The position numbers and the translations under genes were made by a program. Below are positions 25,470-33,254 of a stretch of 36,651 nt of DNA, one piece after another. Positions within the stretch are counted from its first letter, which is position 1, and each line of letters starts with the position of its first letter. The stretch is from positions 1 through 36,651 of the forward strand of contig JBBDRW010000090.1 of NCBI GenBank assembly GCA_040905265.1. The letters run 5' to 3'. Source of the DNA: JBBDRW01 sp040905265. Lineage in GTDB: Bacteria > Bacteroidota > Rhodothermia > Balneolales > Balneolaceae. The notes under the pieces were generated by a model that saw only the letters and a list, made by a program, of their open reading frames with translations, was not told where the DNA came from and did no database searches.

Positions 25470-26732
25470 TTACCCCTTTTTTACCTGCTGTTTCAACTGA
25501 TAGGCCGTTTTTTGTGGCAGATTCCAGAGCTCAATAAATCCGGAAGATGCATTCTGGTTAAAATCTGCCGACTTGTTAAATGTAGCCAGATTCTCGTCGA
25601 AGAGGGACCAGGGAGAGGTGAGTGCCACCACTTCACAGTTCCCTTTGTAGAGCCGGACGGTTACTTCGCCGGTCACCTTGCTGTTCTGTTCATTCACATA
25701 TGCACGGATATTGTCCATAACCGGCTCAAAATATTTCGCGCCATAACAGAGATAGGCCCATTTCTGATCCAGTATGGTTTTTAATTCATTCTCCTCCCGT
25801 GTCGATACCAGCTGCTCCAGGTCTTTGTGTGCACTGATCAGAATGTGAGCAGCGGGATTCTCATATATTCCTCTCACCTTGAGGCCGACGACCCTGTCCT
25901 CAATCAGGTGAAAGTAACCGACTCCGTGCTCTCCGCCGATCGAATTCAGTTTCATGATCAGACTGTCCGGGCTCATCGACTCTCCATCCAGCGAGACGGG
26001 ACGCCCTTTCTCAAACCCGATCCTGACCAACTGCTCTCGGTCGGGTGCCTGCTGTGGCGTATTGCACCACTTGAGAATCCGTTCGATCGGTGGAATCTCT
26101 GCCGGATTTTCGATTTCTCCACCTTCTCCGGTATTGGACCACATATTCTCGTCGTAGGAATAAGGGAGTTTTTTGGTCTGTTCCACCTGAATGCCGTGTT
26201 CCTCAGCATACGCAATCTCTTCTTCCCGGCCCATACCCCATTCACGGACCGGTGCAATGGTCTTGAGCTTAGGGTTTAATGTTGTTATATAGCTCTCAAA
26301 CCGGACCTGATCATTCCCCTTTCCTGTACATCCGTGCGCTATCACCTGGCAACTGTGGGTATTCGCTACCTCGACAGCAATTTTTGAGATCATGACCCGG
26401 CCGAGCGGACACCCCAGAGCGTACCCTCCCTGATAATCGGCATTCACTTTGACCGCTTCGATGCAGAGTTCGGCAAAATCTGCTTTTGCATCGACGACGA
26501 TAGCATCTTTTGCTCCGAGTTTGATCGCTTTTTTCTTGATCGCATCGAGATTGTCAGCCGTCTGGCCGATATCGATTGTGAGGGCAATCACATCACAGTC
26601 ATACTCCTCCTGAATCCATTTTAGCATGACACTTGTATCGAGCCCTCCAGAGTAGAGCAGCAGGCAGGTATCGAAGCTGCCGCGTTCCGCCTCATGAGAA
26701 GCCACTTTCTTATATCCGGTTGTCTGTTCCAT
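25470..26732 (-). CDS. argG: Argininosuccinate synthase
   Basis: Encodes 420 residues. It condenses citrulline and aspartate with ATP to argininosuccinate, the penultimate step of arginine synthesis. The ATP pyrophosphatase P-loop SGGLDTS lies at residues 28-34 (LLLYSGGLDTSVMLKW). The citrulline/aspartate site appears as AHGCTGKGNDQVRFE, and the segment YSYDENMWSNTGEGGEIENP is typical of the long-form enzymes. It starts at ATG 26732 and ends 4 bases before argH. The 84-base gap to argF contains a possible internal promoter, so argGH may also be expressed independently of the attenuator. Confidence 0.97.
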   Translation of the reverse strand: MEQTTGYKKVASHEAERGSFDTCLLLYSGGLDTSVMLKWIQEEYDCDVIALTIDIGQTADNLDAIKKKAIKLGAKDAIVVDAKADFAELCIEAVKVNADYQGGYALGCPLGRVMISKIAVEVANTHSCQVIAHGCTGKGNDQVRFESYITTLNPKLKTIAPVREWGMGREEEIAYAEEHGIQVEQTKKLPYSYDENMWSNTGEGGEIENPAEIPPIERILKWCNTPQQAPDREQLVRIGFEKGRPVSLDGESMSPDSLIMKLNSIGGEHGVGYFHLIEDRVVGLKVRGIYENPAAHILISAHKDLEQLVSTREENELKTILDQKWAYLCYGAKYFEPVMDNIRAYVNEQNSKVTGEVTVRLYKGNCEVVALTSPWSLFDENLATFNKSADFNQNASSGFIELWNLPQKTAYQLKQQVKKG

Positions 26733-26760
26733 AAATCAATCTAGGCGTTTTGTGTGTTAA

Positions 26761-26789
26761 TATATAAGATTCATACCGAATTCTGTAAA
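26761..26789 (-). promoter_or_regulatory. Candidate internal promoter upstream of argG
   Basis: On the minus strand TTTACA (26789-26784), a 17-base spacer and TATATA (26766-26761) resemble a primary sigma promoter, placing a start about 22 bases before argG. Such a match can arise by chance in AT-rich sequence, and this lineage may prefer a different promoter form, so it is tentative. Confidence 0.35.
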
Positions 26790-26816
26790 GAGCCCGGAGG
26801 TCCGGCCGTAACCGGT

Positions 26817-27755
26817 TCAACTGCCAATCAGGGTAGCAAAAATTCCTTTGGAGACGACCATCCGGTTCCTCGCCTGGCGGTAGATCCAGGAGTTGGGGTG
26901 GTCGATCACCTCTTCGGTCACTTCAATCCCCCTGTGTGCCGGGAGGCAGTGCATAAATGCGGCATCCGGGTTCGCTTTGGAGTAGAGGTTACCGTTCACC
27001 TGGTAACGCTCGAAATGTTTCAGCTTCTGCTCCATCAACTCCTCCTCTCCCATTGAAACAAATGTATCCGTATAAAGAATATCGGAATTCTCAACTACAC
27101 GCTCCGGATCTGACGAGTGATGAAAACTACCACCATACCGGGACGCAAGCGAAGAAAAATGTTCAAGCTGCTCGCGGTCCCAGTAGTAAGAGTCCGGGCC
27201 CGTAAACCGGGCGTTGTGGCCGAATTTCAGAAGAATCTCAATCAGTGACCAGGCGACGTTATTCGCATCTCCAACAAAGGTGACCGTCACCTTCTGATCC
27301 TTTCCGAACGCCTCCTGAATGGTATGAAGGTCTGCCATCGCCTGCATTGGGTGGTGGTGGTCACAGAGAGCATTGATAATCGGGATATCACCCAAAGCTG
27401 CCATCTGTTGCAGGGTTTCATGACGGAAAACCCTGGCAAATACAGCATCACACCATTGCGAGACATTCTTCATTGTATCGGTCATCGACTCACGGCAGCC
27501 AAATACAGGATCGACACCGGAGCCGAACAGAACGTCTGCTTCCACATGAATGACACGTCCGCCGAGGTGGTTGACGGCAACTTCCGTACCGACCTTGGTC
27601 CGTAAAGAGGGTTTTTCAAAGGCAAATAGCACATTCCGAAGTGAGAGAACCTGCCTGGGATCTTTCTCCAGTTCTGAACTCAAATTGAGCATCTCCTGAA
27701 GTTCGTCCGGTTCGAAGTCACCGATCGTCAGAAAATGATTCTGTTCTGAAGTCAT
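26817..27755 (-). CDS. argF: Ornithine carbamoyltransferase
   Basis: Encodes 312 residues, normal for the family. It joins carbamoyl phosphate and ornithine to citrulline. The carbamoyl-phosphate loop appears as S50-L-R-T53 (EKPSLRTK), the phosphate/ornithine motif as HHPMQAMAD (135-142), where the usual HPCQ cysteine is methionine, and the ornithine site as D230-T-FVSMG (234-236) with HCLPAHRG (269-276). The SMG loop and HCLPAHRG favour the ornithine enzyme over N-acetylornithine transcarbamylase. GDANNVAWSL is the nucleotide-like second-domain turn. It is the first gene of argF-argG-argH. The ATG at 27755 comes 19 bases after the terminator U-tract of a leader-peptide attenuator, so its expression is probably set by arginine supply. 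Confidence 0.92.
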   Translation of the reverse strand: MTSEQNHFLTIGDFEPDELQEMLNLSSELEKDPRQVLSLRNVLFAFEKPSLRTKVGTEVAVNHLGGRVIHVEADVLFGSGVDPVFGCRESMTDTMKNVSQWCDAVFARVFRHETLQQMAALGDIPIINALCDHHHPMQAMADLHTIQEAFGKDQKVTVTFVGDANNVAWSLIEILLKFGHNARFTGPDSYYWDREQLEHFSSLASRYGGSFHHSSDPERVVENSDILYTDTFVSMGEEELMEQKLKHFERYQVNGNLYSKANPDAAFMHCLPAHRGIEVTEEVIDHPNSWIYRQARNRMVVSKGIFATLIGS

Positions 27756-27774
27756 AAAAGATTTTGGTTACGTC

Positions 27775-27811
27775 AAAAAAAAGCCCGCTCAAAATATGAA
27801 TTCGAGCGGGC
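27775..27811 (-). terminator. Intrinsic terminator of the arg attenuator
   Basis: On the minus strand GCCCGCTC (27811-27804) pairs perfectly with GAGCGGGC (27790-27783) across a 13-base loop, and eight Us follow directly (27782-27775). It lies in the leader of argF, so when formed it would stop RNA polymerase before the operon. Four bases of its left arm are shared with the antiterminator. Confidence 0.85.
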
Positions 27812-27858
27812 GTGTAAATGAGAAGTCCTTGAGAACCACACACTTTTGTCACACGCCC
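27804..27858 (-). promoter_or_regulatory. Antiterminator of the arg attenuator
   Basis: GGGCGTGT (27858-27851, spanning the last codons and stop of the leader peptide) is exactly complementary to ACACGCCC (27815-27808); a G-U and an A-U pair extend it. Because ACACGCCC overlaps the left arm of the terminator by four bases, the two structures exclude each other. A weak CGCC/GGCG hairpin can also form between the arginine codons and GGGCG, giving the classic 1:2, 2:3, 3:4 arrangement. Confidence 0.78.
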
Positions 27859-27893
27859 ATAAGGCGGCGACGGCGGATAATGGCAGATATCAT
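27849..27893 (-). CDS. Arginine leader peptide (MISAIIRRRRLMGV) of the argFGH attenuator
   Basis: A 14-codon reading frame, ATG ATA TCT GCC ATT ATC CGC CGT CGC CGC CTT ATG GGC GTG TGA, with four consecutive arginine codons at positions 7-10. It is too short to be a functional protein. Its position ahead of an arginine biosynthesis operon, with the stop codon inside the antiterminator strand, is exactly what ribosome-mediated attenuation needs. When charged tRNA-Arg is scarce the ribosome would stall at the first CGC, leaving GGGCGTGT free to form the antiterminator. When arginine is plentiful the ribosome reaches TGA, covers that strand, and the terminator forms. Arginine attenuators of this kind are not part of the standard E. 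coli arginine control, which uses ArgR. No strong ribosome site precedes the ATG (AGAGATAGT), as is common in this group. Confidence 0.78.
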   Translation of the reverse strand: MISAIIRRRRLMGV

Positions 27894-27961
27894 ACTATCT
27901 CTGTTCAACGTTTTCATCGGGCTTAAACTGCAATAATTCCGTTTTAAATGCAACACTGGTG

Positions 27962-27989
27962 TCTATAGACCCTGATCGTACATAGCCAA
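27962..27989 (-). promoter_or_regulatory. Candidate promoter of the arg operon leader
   Basis: On the minus strand TTGGCT (27989-27984), a 16-base spacer and TATAGA (27967-27962) would start an RNA near 27955, about 60 bases before the leader peptide. This fits the layout but is only a weak match, and no TAnnTTTG element was found nearby. Confidence 0.35.
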
Positions 27990-28045
27990 GCCTCAAACTT
28001 TTGCCGTATCGTACGATTGACATGACACTCAGCCTTTCGCCGGGT

Positions 28046-28483
28046 CTACTCCTCTTCCGCTACATAGATTGTAATTTTTTTGGACATCACAGGGTTGGCA
28101 TGGGGGATATGCGCATAGTCACCCAATACAAGCTGCAGTGTATGTTCTCCGGGAGAGAGTGTAAGGACCGTTTCGGTCTGGCCCAAACCGTAATGAATAA
28201 GATTCTCAGATGCAGGGAGCGGGAGCGAGAAGTCAGGCATTTCATCCACATCGATCAACAGATGGTGATGCCCGGTATTCTCAATATCATGGCCTGCAGG
28301 AGCGATACCCATTCCCGTTAGCCCGAATTGGACTTTAAAAGTTGATGGTACCGTTTCGCCATGAGCAGGTGAGATAAAATAGGCTTTCGCGTCTTCCGGC
28401 GCATCGGTTGACTGTGCATTCAGAACCAACGGCACGAAAAGCGTGATGAATAATAAAGAGAAATATTTTTTGAAATAGCTCAT
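28046..28483 (-). CDS. Secreted DUF4399-like protein
   Basis: Encodes 145 residues with a signal peptide (YFSLLFITLFVPLVLNA, cleaved before QST). The mature part is one DUF4399 domain: YFISPAHGETVPSTFKVQFGLTGMGIAPAG, then GHHHLLIDVDEMP and LGQTETVLTLSPGEHTLQLVLGDYAHIPH. The histidine cluster and the terminal HIPH could bind a metal, but no activity is established for the family. The C-terminus (SKKITIYVAEEE) closes an immunoglobulin-like beta sandwich. It is transcribed away from the arg leader region; its stop lies about 55 bases beyond the candidate arg promoter. Confidence 0.82.
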   Translation of the reverse strand: MSYFKKYFSLLFITLFVPLVLNAQSTDAPEDAKAYFISPAHGETVPSTFKVQFGLTGMGIAPAGHDIENTGHHHLLIDVDEMPDFSLPLPASENLIHYGLGQTETVLTLSPGEHTLQLVLGDYAHIPHANPVMSKKITIYVAEEE

Positions 28484-28530
28484 AAAGTAAAAAAGTCAGT
28501 TATAATTCTATCGATTAAATATCGGATTTA

Positions 28531-28610
28531 CGGCCTGTAGCCATTCCGGCTACCCTGGTAACACGACGCGACCGCAAGCCGAGGATCTTCAGCCGTCTCT
28601 GTTTGATTCA
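28531..28610. other. Unexplained structured intergenic sequence
   Basis: Between the glycyl-tRNA synthetase end and the DUF4399 start lies a GC-rich stretch unlike its AT-rich surroundings. It contains a GTAGCC-ATTCC-GGCTAC hairpin (28537-28553), an alternative TACC/GGTA pairing (28551-28560), and then ACGACGCGACCGCAAGCCGAG. It does not match a riboswitch I can name. It could be a small RNA, a regulatory leader of the DUF4399 gene, or a genomic repeat copy. Confidence 0.35.
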
Positions 28611-28716
28611 GCTTGGAAAAATAACAAAAACTGCCGGGAAAATCCTGAAAAATCTTCTTCGACAGAATCTGCATACAGAGCCAGATACACTCCATACATC
28701 AGATTCTTCGACAGTG

Positions 28717-30189
28717 CTACCCCTCCTCACCATCCTGCTTCCAGGAGCGCATCCGATCCCGGATCACCTGACCAAGCCGACTCACTGAAACTCGTTCCTG
28801 TTTCATATCATCCCTGTAACGGATCGTAACTGTTTGATCTTCCAGGCCATCAAAATCTGTCGTCACACAGAACGGGGTTCCGGCTTCGTCCTGGCGGCGG
28901 TACCGTTTCCCGATTGATCCTGATTCATCATACAGAACCGTCACATCTTCCCGCAGCTCCTTTTCAACCTTTCTGGCAAGTTCCTGAAGTTCCGGTTTCT
29001 TGACCAAAGGAAAGATCCCCACCTTGGTCGGCGCCAGCCGGGGGTGGATCTTCAATACAGTGCGGTTGTCTCCATCCACTTCTTCTTCACGATAGGCGTC
29101 ACAGAGTACCATAAGGGTTGTGCGATCAAGGCCAACGGAGGTCTCAACGACAAATGGTACGTATCGCTCCTGACTTTTCTGGTCAAAGTACTCCAGTTTC
29201 TTTCCGGAGTACTCCTGATGCCGGGAGAGATCAAAATCGGTACGGTTATGAATTCCCTCAACCTCCTGCCAGCCGATCGGGAAGTGGTAGTGAATATCCG
29301 AAGCTGCACGTGCATAGTGAGCCAGTTTATCCTCCGGATGTGGCTGAAACCTCAGGTATCTCTTTCGGATTCCAATCGAGCGGTGCCAGGCCATCCGTCG
29401 TTTCAGCCACTCTTCGTACCACTCCCCATCCGTTCCGGGAGTCACGAAATACTGCATCTCCATCTGTTCAAATTCTCGCATTCGAAAAACAAACTGACGG
29501 GCGACCACTTCATTCCGGAATGCCTTCCCGACCTGTGCAATACCGAAAGGAATCTGTTGTCGGGACGTATCCATCACATTCTTGTAATTCACGAATATCC
29601 CCTGGGCTGTCTCCGGCCTGAGATATACTCCATCCCCATCCTCTCCACTTGAAGTTGCACCAAACTGGGTCTTGAACATCAGGTTGAATTGTCGAACCTC
29701 GGTCCAGTCGAATGCCCCGGACTCCGGAGCACGAATTTCGTTCTCCATGATGATATCATAGAGGTCTTCACAAAGGCCAGTCCCGGATCCTGCCCTGTCC
29801 AGTTTCTCCTGAAGCCGGGCCGCCTCTTCCTTTTTCCCGTCCGAAGCAAGCTTTGCGATATAGAGTTCAATCACAAGATCCGCCCTGTATCTCTTTTTGG
29901 ACTGTTTGTCATCGATCATCGGATCGTTAAAGCCTTCAACATGACCACTCGCCTCCCAAACTTTCGGATGCATAAAGATCGAAGCGTCAATCCCGACGAT
30001 GTTATCATGTTTCTGTGTCATCTCTGTCCACCACGCTTCACGAATATTCCGCTTCAGCTCTGCACCCAGAGGCCCGTAATCATACACAGCACCGAGCCCG
30101 CCGTATATTTCAGACGATTGGAAAATAAACCCTCTTGATTTCGCGAGAGATACGATCTTGTCGAGTTGTTGCAGATGTTCTACCGGCAT
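28717..30189 (-). CDS. glyS: Glycine-tRNA ligase (single-chain class II type)
   Basis: Encodes 490 residues, the dimeric (alpha2) form found in Bacteroidota, Gram-positives and eukaryotes, as opposed to the alpha/beta form. It charges tRNA-Gly with glycine in the cytosol. Opening landmarks are RGFIFQSSEIYGGLGAVYDYGPLGAELKRN, then ASGHVEGFNDPMIDDK. Class II motifs follow: motif 2 around FRNEVVARQFVFRMREFEQMEMQYFV, and motif 3 in VVETSVGLDRTTLMVL with its arginine. The C-terminal anticodon-binding domain begins near LAPTKVGIFPLVKK and has LYDESGSIGKRYRRQDEAGTPFCVT. The start is ATG 30189. It shares a 381-base gap with the divergent asd gene. Confidence 0.96.
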   Translation of the reverse strand: MPVEHLQQLDKIVSLAKSRGFIFQSSEIYGGLGAVYDYGPLGAELKRNIREAWWTEMTQKHDNIVGIDASIFMHPKVWEASGHVEGFNDPMIDDKQSKKRYRADLVIELYIAKLASDGKKEEAARLQEKLDRAGSGTGLCEDLYDIIMENEIRAPESGAFDWTEVRQFNLMFKTQFGATSSGEDGDGVYLRPETAQGIFVNYKNVMDTSRQQIPFGIAQVGKAFRNEVVARQFVFRMREFEQMEMQYFVTPGTDGEWYEEWLKRRMAWHRSIGIRKRYLRFQPHPEDKLAHYARAASDIHYHFPIGWQEVEGIHNRTDFDLSRHQEYSGKKLEYFDQKSQERYVPFVVETSVGLDRTTLMVLCDAYREEEVDGDNRTVLKIHPRLAPTKVGIFPLVKKPELQELARKVEKELREDVTVLYDESGSIGKRYRRQDEAGTPFCVTTDFDGLEDQTVTIRYRDDMKQERVSVSRLGQVIRDRMRSWKQDGEEG

Positions 30190-30570
30190 GCCTGTTTCTT
30201 GTAAATTTGATTCGGATTCGAAAGTTGGAACTCCGGCCCCAAAAAAACTGAATTCTTTCGCGGAGACGGCTCTGTTTGAAAGGTGGAAGATAGGAAAAAA
30301 TGACCTTTTGCGAATGATTTGTCCAGATTATTCCATATTTTTACAGGCTATGCATCGCCGCTTTACTATCAGCGGCGGCGCGAATCTGCCTCAGCCGCCT
30401 GACCGGTTTTGACTTTCGGAGCCCGGCTTATGTCGAATGGCACGTTTTATTCCCGGCCGGCAGAGCCCGCCGGATCTGGAAACAGGCCGGCTGATTGCAC
30501 TACCGCAGAAGATGCGACGGAAGTCCGACTGACTCCCAGAATAAACGAACAATACGGATTTACAGAATTG

Positions 30571-31638
30571 ATGACGATGATGAAGAGTTTTAATGTAGGA
30601 ATTCTCGGGGCGACAGGAGCTGTCGGCCAAAAATTTATACGGTTGCTGGAAGATCACCCATGGTTTACCATTCATTCCCTCGGGGCTTCTTCCCGATCTG
30701 CAGGAAAGCCGTATCACGTGGCAGCTCAATGGATAGAGACAGTCCCTCTGCCGGAGTCTGTCCGAAATATGCCTGTACTCCCCTGTGAACCAAATGAATT
30801 TGACGGGATCGACTTCGTCTTCTCCGGTCTTGACTCCTCGGTCGCCGAAGAGATTGAATCCTCCTTTGCCAAAGCGGGTATTCCGGTAATCTCAAATGCA
30901 AAAAATTACCGGACGCACCAGCAGGTACCGCTTCTTGTCCCCGAAGTGAACCCGGATCATATTGAACTGATCCGGCACCAGAGTTTTCATGCAGAGGGGA
31001 AGGGGTGGATCGTTACCAATCCGAATTGTGTGGTTGTTCCACTCGCAATGTCACTCAAACCGCTGTCTGATGCATACGGCATCGAGTCCGTAATGGTCAC
31101 ATCCATGCAGGCGATCTCCGGTGCCGGATATCCCGGTGTTCCCAGCCTCGATATTATGGGAAACGTCATCCCCTATATCGGGGGAGAAGAGTCCAAGATC
31201 GAGACGGAACCTTTGAAGATCCTCGGGACCCTGAACCGGGATCGGATTGACCATCTTGAATTCCCTGTACAGGCAACAGCAACAAGAGTTCCTGTCCGGA
31301 ATGGCCACCTGCTCTCTGTCACTGTCGGACTGAAGGAGAAACCCTCTTCGGAATCCGAATGGAGAAGTTGTCTGGCGGACTGGAAAAGCCCTCTTGGCGG
31401 CCTTGGCCTCCCGACTGCACCTGAAAAACCCCTCTTTCTCTATGAAGATGGACCCTACCCGCAACCACTGCTGCAGGCTGACGAGGAGAGAGGAATGAGA
31501 ACGGCAATCGGCCGGATACGGCCTTCGAATGTACTTGATATCTCATATGTCGCGATGGCACATAACACTGTTCGCGGTGCGGCCGGCGGTGCCATTCTGA
31601 ATGCAGAGCTCCTTGCAGCAAAAGGGTTTCTGAACTGA
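30571..31638 (+). CDS. asd: Aspartate-semialdehyde dehydrogenase (archaeal/fungal type)
   Basis: Encodes 355 residues. It reduces aspartyl phosphate to aspartate semialdehyde with NADPH, the branch point to lysine, threonine, methionine and diaminopimelate. The Rossmann motif GILGATGAVGQ opens the protein; the catalytic cysteine is C153 in VTNPNCVVVPL and the acid/base histidine is H246 in VPVRNGHLLSVTVG. QAISGAGYPGVPSLDI and the overall layout mark the branch common to archaea and fungi. ATG 30571, 30577 and 30580 are all possible starts. The frame stays open 162 bases further upstream, but that GC-rich extension has no resemblance to the enzyme and is probably an untranslated leader. It stands alone on the plus strand. 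Confidence 0.95.
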   Translation: MTMMKSFNVGILGATGAVGQKFIRLLEDHPWFTIHSLGASSRSAGKPYHVAAQWIETVPLPESVRNMPVLPCEPNEFDGIDFVFSGLDSSVAEEIESSFAKAGIPVISNAKNYRTHQQVPLLVPEVNPDHIELIRHQSFHAEGKGWIVTNPNCVVVPLAMSLKPLSDAYGIESVMVTSMQAISGAGYPGVPSLDIMGNVIPYIGGEESKIETEPLKILGTLNRDRIDHLEFPVQATATRVPVRNGHLLSVTVGLKEKPSSESEWRSCLADWKSPLGGLGLPTAPEKPLFLYEDGPYPQPLLQADEERGMRTAIGRIRPSNVLDISYVAMAHNTVRGAAGGAILNAELLAAKGFLN

Positions 31639-31877
31639 GCCGGCCGTTTCCCGTTTTATATTTCCAGACCATCAGGCTGAATTTCGGCCAGAAACCAGAC
31701 TCTTCTCACTTCTGACGAATCGATCAGTAACGGACTGTCCGTAACAATTCGAGTGGCTCTGTTTTGAAGGAGGCATTGAAATCTTTTCACATATCCGATT
31801 TTTTTTGAAAGGATCCTCGTCTGCAGAGATCATACAACCAGAGCACACAGAGATAGATACATTTCCAATGTCCTTCA

Positions 31878-31909
31878 AGGGGTGTTGTGGCTGACCCTGC
31901 AACACCCCT
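31878..31909. terminator. Perfect 10-bp hairpin downstream of asd
   Basis: AGGGGTGTTG pairs with CAACACCCCT across a 12-base loop. It lies 240 bases after asd in a 461-base gap and is followed by CTCTTGTG, not a U-run, so it may be a terminator, a processing site or an operator. The rest of the gap (31639-32099) shows no convincing gene; a 91-codon plus-strand frame starting at 31882 has no recognisable features. Confidence 0.4.
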
Positions 31910-32099
31910 CTCTTGTGCTCTCAACCGTTTTATATTGGGATTATCGAAGAGATTCTCCCTTTAGACTTCCAGAAAAACTGGCTGAGAGCCTTCTGGCCGG
32001 ATATCGGGAAGCAGGAATGGCGGGGTGGCTACAGGCAATACCGCCGGGCCAAATAATCAGGAGAGAATTTACAAGGAACACCCGATCAATCTGTATCCG

Positions 32100-33182
32100 A
32101 TGGAAACCATTCAGAACTTGTACATTCAGGTACAACCCCTGCAAATCGTATGTCTGAAACCGGAGCCGCAACTTCAGTCCACATTCCTCTCGCTACTCCT
32201 CTGGCTTATTACAAGTTTCTTCTCCTCTCCTGAGCAGTGGTCTGTATATGAACCGTTCGAGGACCTTGATTTGAACCGGAATCCCGCCTGGCATGGTGAT
32301 CTGAATGATTTTCAATTTCAGATTGAACAGAGTCACACACTACTCAGGCTACATGCTGCGCAGGCAGGACGTTCTCAGATCCACACAGCCAGCCCGGTTG
32401 TCTTCGGCAGCTGGTCCTTCTATTTCCGGCACGAAGGGTTTACACCATCCAATCTGAATCGGGCCTTTATATTTCTGATTTCCGACCGGGCCGATCTGGA
32501 CTACACAGCCGGGAGCCCTGTCAATGGCTACGCTCTGCGTACCGGCGATAACCAAAACCCCAGGAGATTCCGTCTGGTCCGGTTTGATGCAGGAACACAG
32601 ACCCCGATTCTGGAGAGTCAAACTGTGATTGAAGAGGGTATAGGCTATCAGGTCACCGTAACCCGTTCCCGTAGCGGCGAATGGACTCTTTTTCTGTCAG
32701 AGGGGTACGGCAGTTCTCCCCTGCAGGACACCCTTCCTGTAACAGACAACCGATACCTCAACTCTTCTCTGTTCGGCCTGCTCTACCGCTACACCTCATC
32801 CAACCGCAGCGGATTCTATCTTGGAAGAATCAGGGTTGACGGCGAGATGGCCGGTACCGGCCAGACAAAGTTAACGGTCACACCACCCATTTTCTCTCCG
32901 GATGATCCCTTTCCGGACGACAGGGTCACCATTCGATATGAGCTAAACCGTCCCCGGTATCGTGTGACTCTTCGAATTCTTGACCGAAATGGCAGACTGG
33001 TACGAACCCTGATCAACGGTGAATCCGCCGGGCTGGAAGGGGACCTTGAGTGGAACGGGCGAAATGACAGCGGAGAGATTCTTCGTGCAGGCATCTATAT
33101 CCTGCACTTTGCAGCGATGAACGAACAGGATGGCAGAATGCTAACACGAAAAGATATCGTCGTGCTTGCCAGGAGATGGTAG
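32100..33182 (+). CDS. Secreted protein with FlgD-Ig-like C-terminal domain
   Basis: Encodes 361 residues. An N-terminal hydrophobic segment (TFLSLLLWLITSFF) about 30 residues in suggests a signal peptide with an unusually long N-region, so the true start may differ. The mature part begins EPFEDLDLNRNPAWHGDLNDFQF, the laminin-G-like N-terminal domain seen in large lamin-tail surface proteins of this lineage. It continues to about residue 255. The final 90 residues (VTIRYELNRPRYRVTLRILDRNGRLVRTLING, then EWNGRNDSGEILRAGIYILHF) are a FlgD-Ig domain, the usual end piece of secreted proteins here. The lamin-tail domains normally lying between are missing, so this is a short version. Function is unknown; adhesion or surface display is plausible. 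Confidence 0.7.
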   Translation: METIQNLYIQVQPLQIVCLKPEPQLQSTFLSLLLWLITSFFSSPEQWSVYEPFEDLDLNRNPAWHGDLNDFQFQIEQSHTLLRLHAAQAGRSQIHTASPVVFGSWSFYFRHEGFTPSNLNRAFIFLISDRADLDYTAGSPVNGYALRTGDNQNPRRFRLVRFDAGTQTPILESQTVIEEGIGYQVTVTRSRSGEWTLFLSEGYGSSPLQDTLPVTDNRYLNSSLFGLLYRYTSSNRSGFYLGRIRVDGEMAGTGQTKLTVTPPIFSPDDPFPDDRVTIRYELNRPRYRVTLRILDRNGRLVRTLINGESAGLEGDLEWNGRNDSGEILRAGIYILHFAAMNEQDGRMLTRKDIVVLARRW

Positions 33183-33254
33183 TCGGGAAAGCATACCGGC
33201 AGCCTGATTTGGCTATCATCAGACCCATTTATACGAACATTTAGCCCATTCCGG

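Noticed and set aside
28531..28610. c-di-GMP-I (GEMM) riboswitch
   Set aside because: Fragments such as GACGC and the GTAGCC hairpin recall it, but the order of elements and the conserved core do not match on either strand.
30409..30570. N-terminal extension of asd, or a cobalamin, SAM-I or lysine riboswitch in its place
   Set aside because: The extension has no homology pattern and is rich in hairpins; for riboswitches, the diagnostic conserved boxes could not be found.
31882..32157. 91-codon plus-strand frame after asd
   Set aside because: It begins inside the 10-bp hairpin, overlaps the next gene in another frame and shows no recognisable feature.
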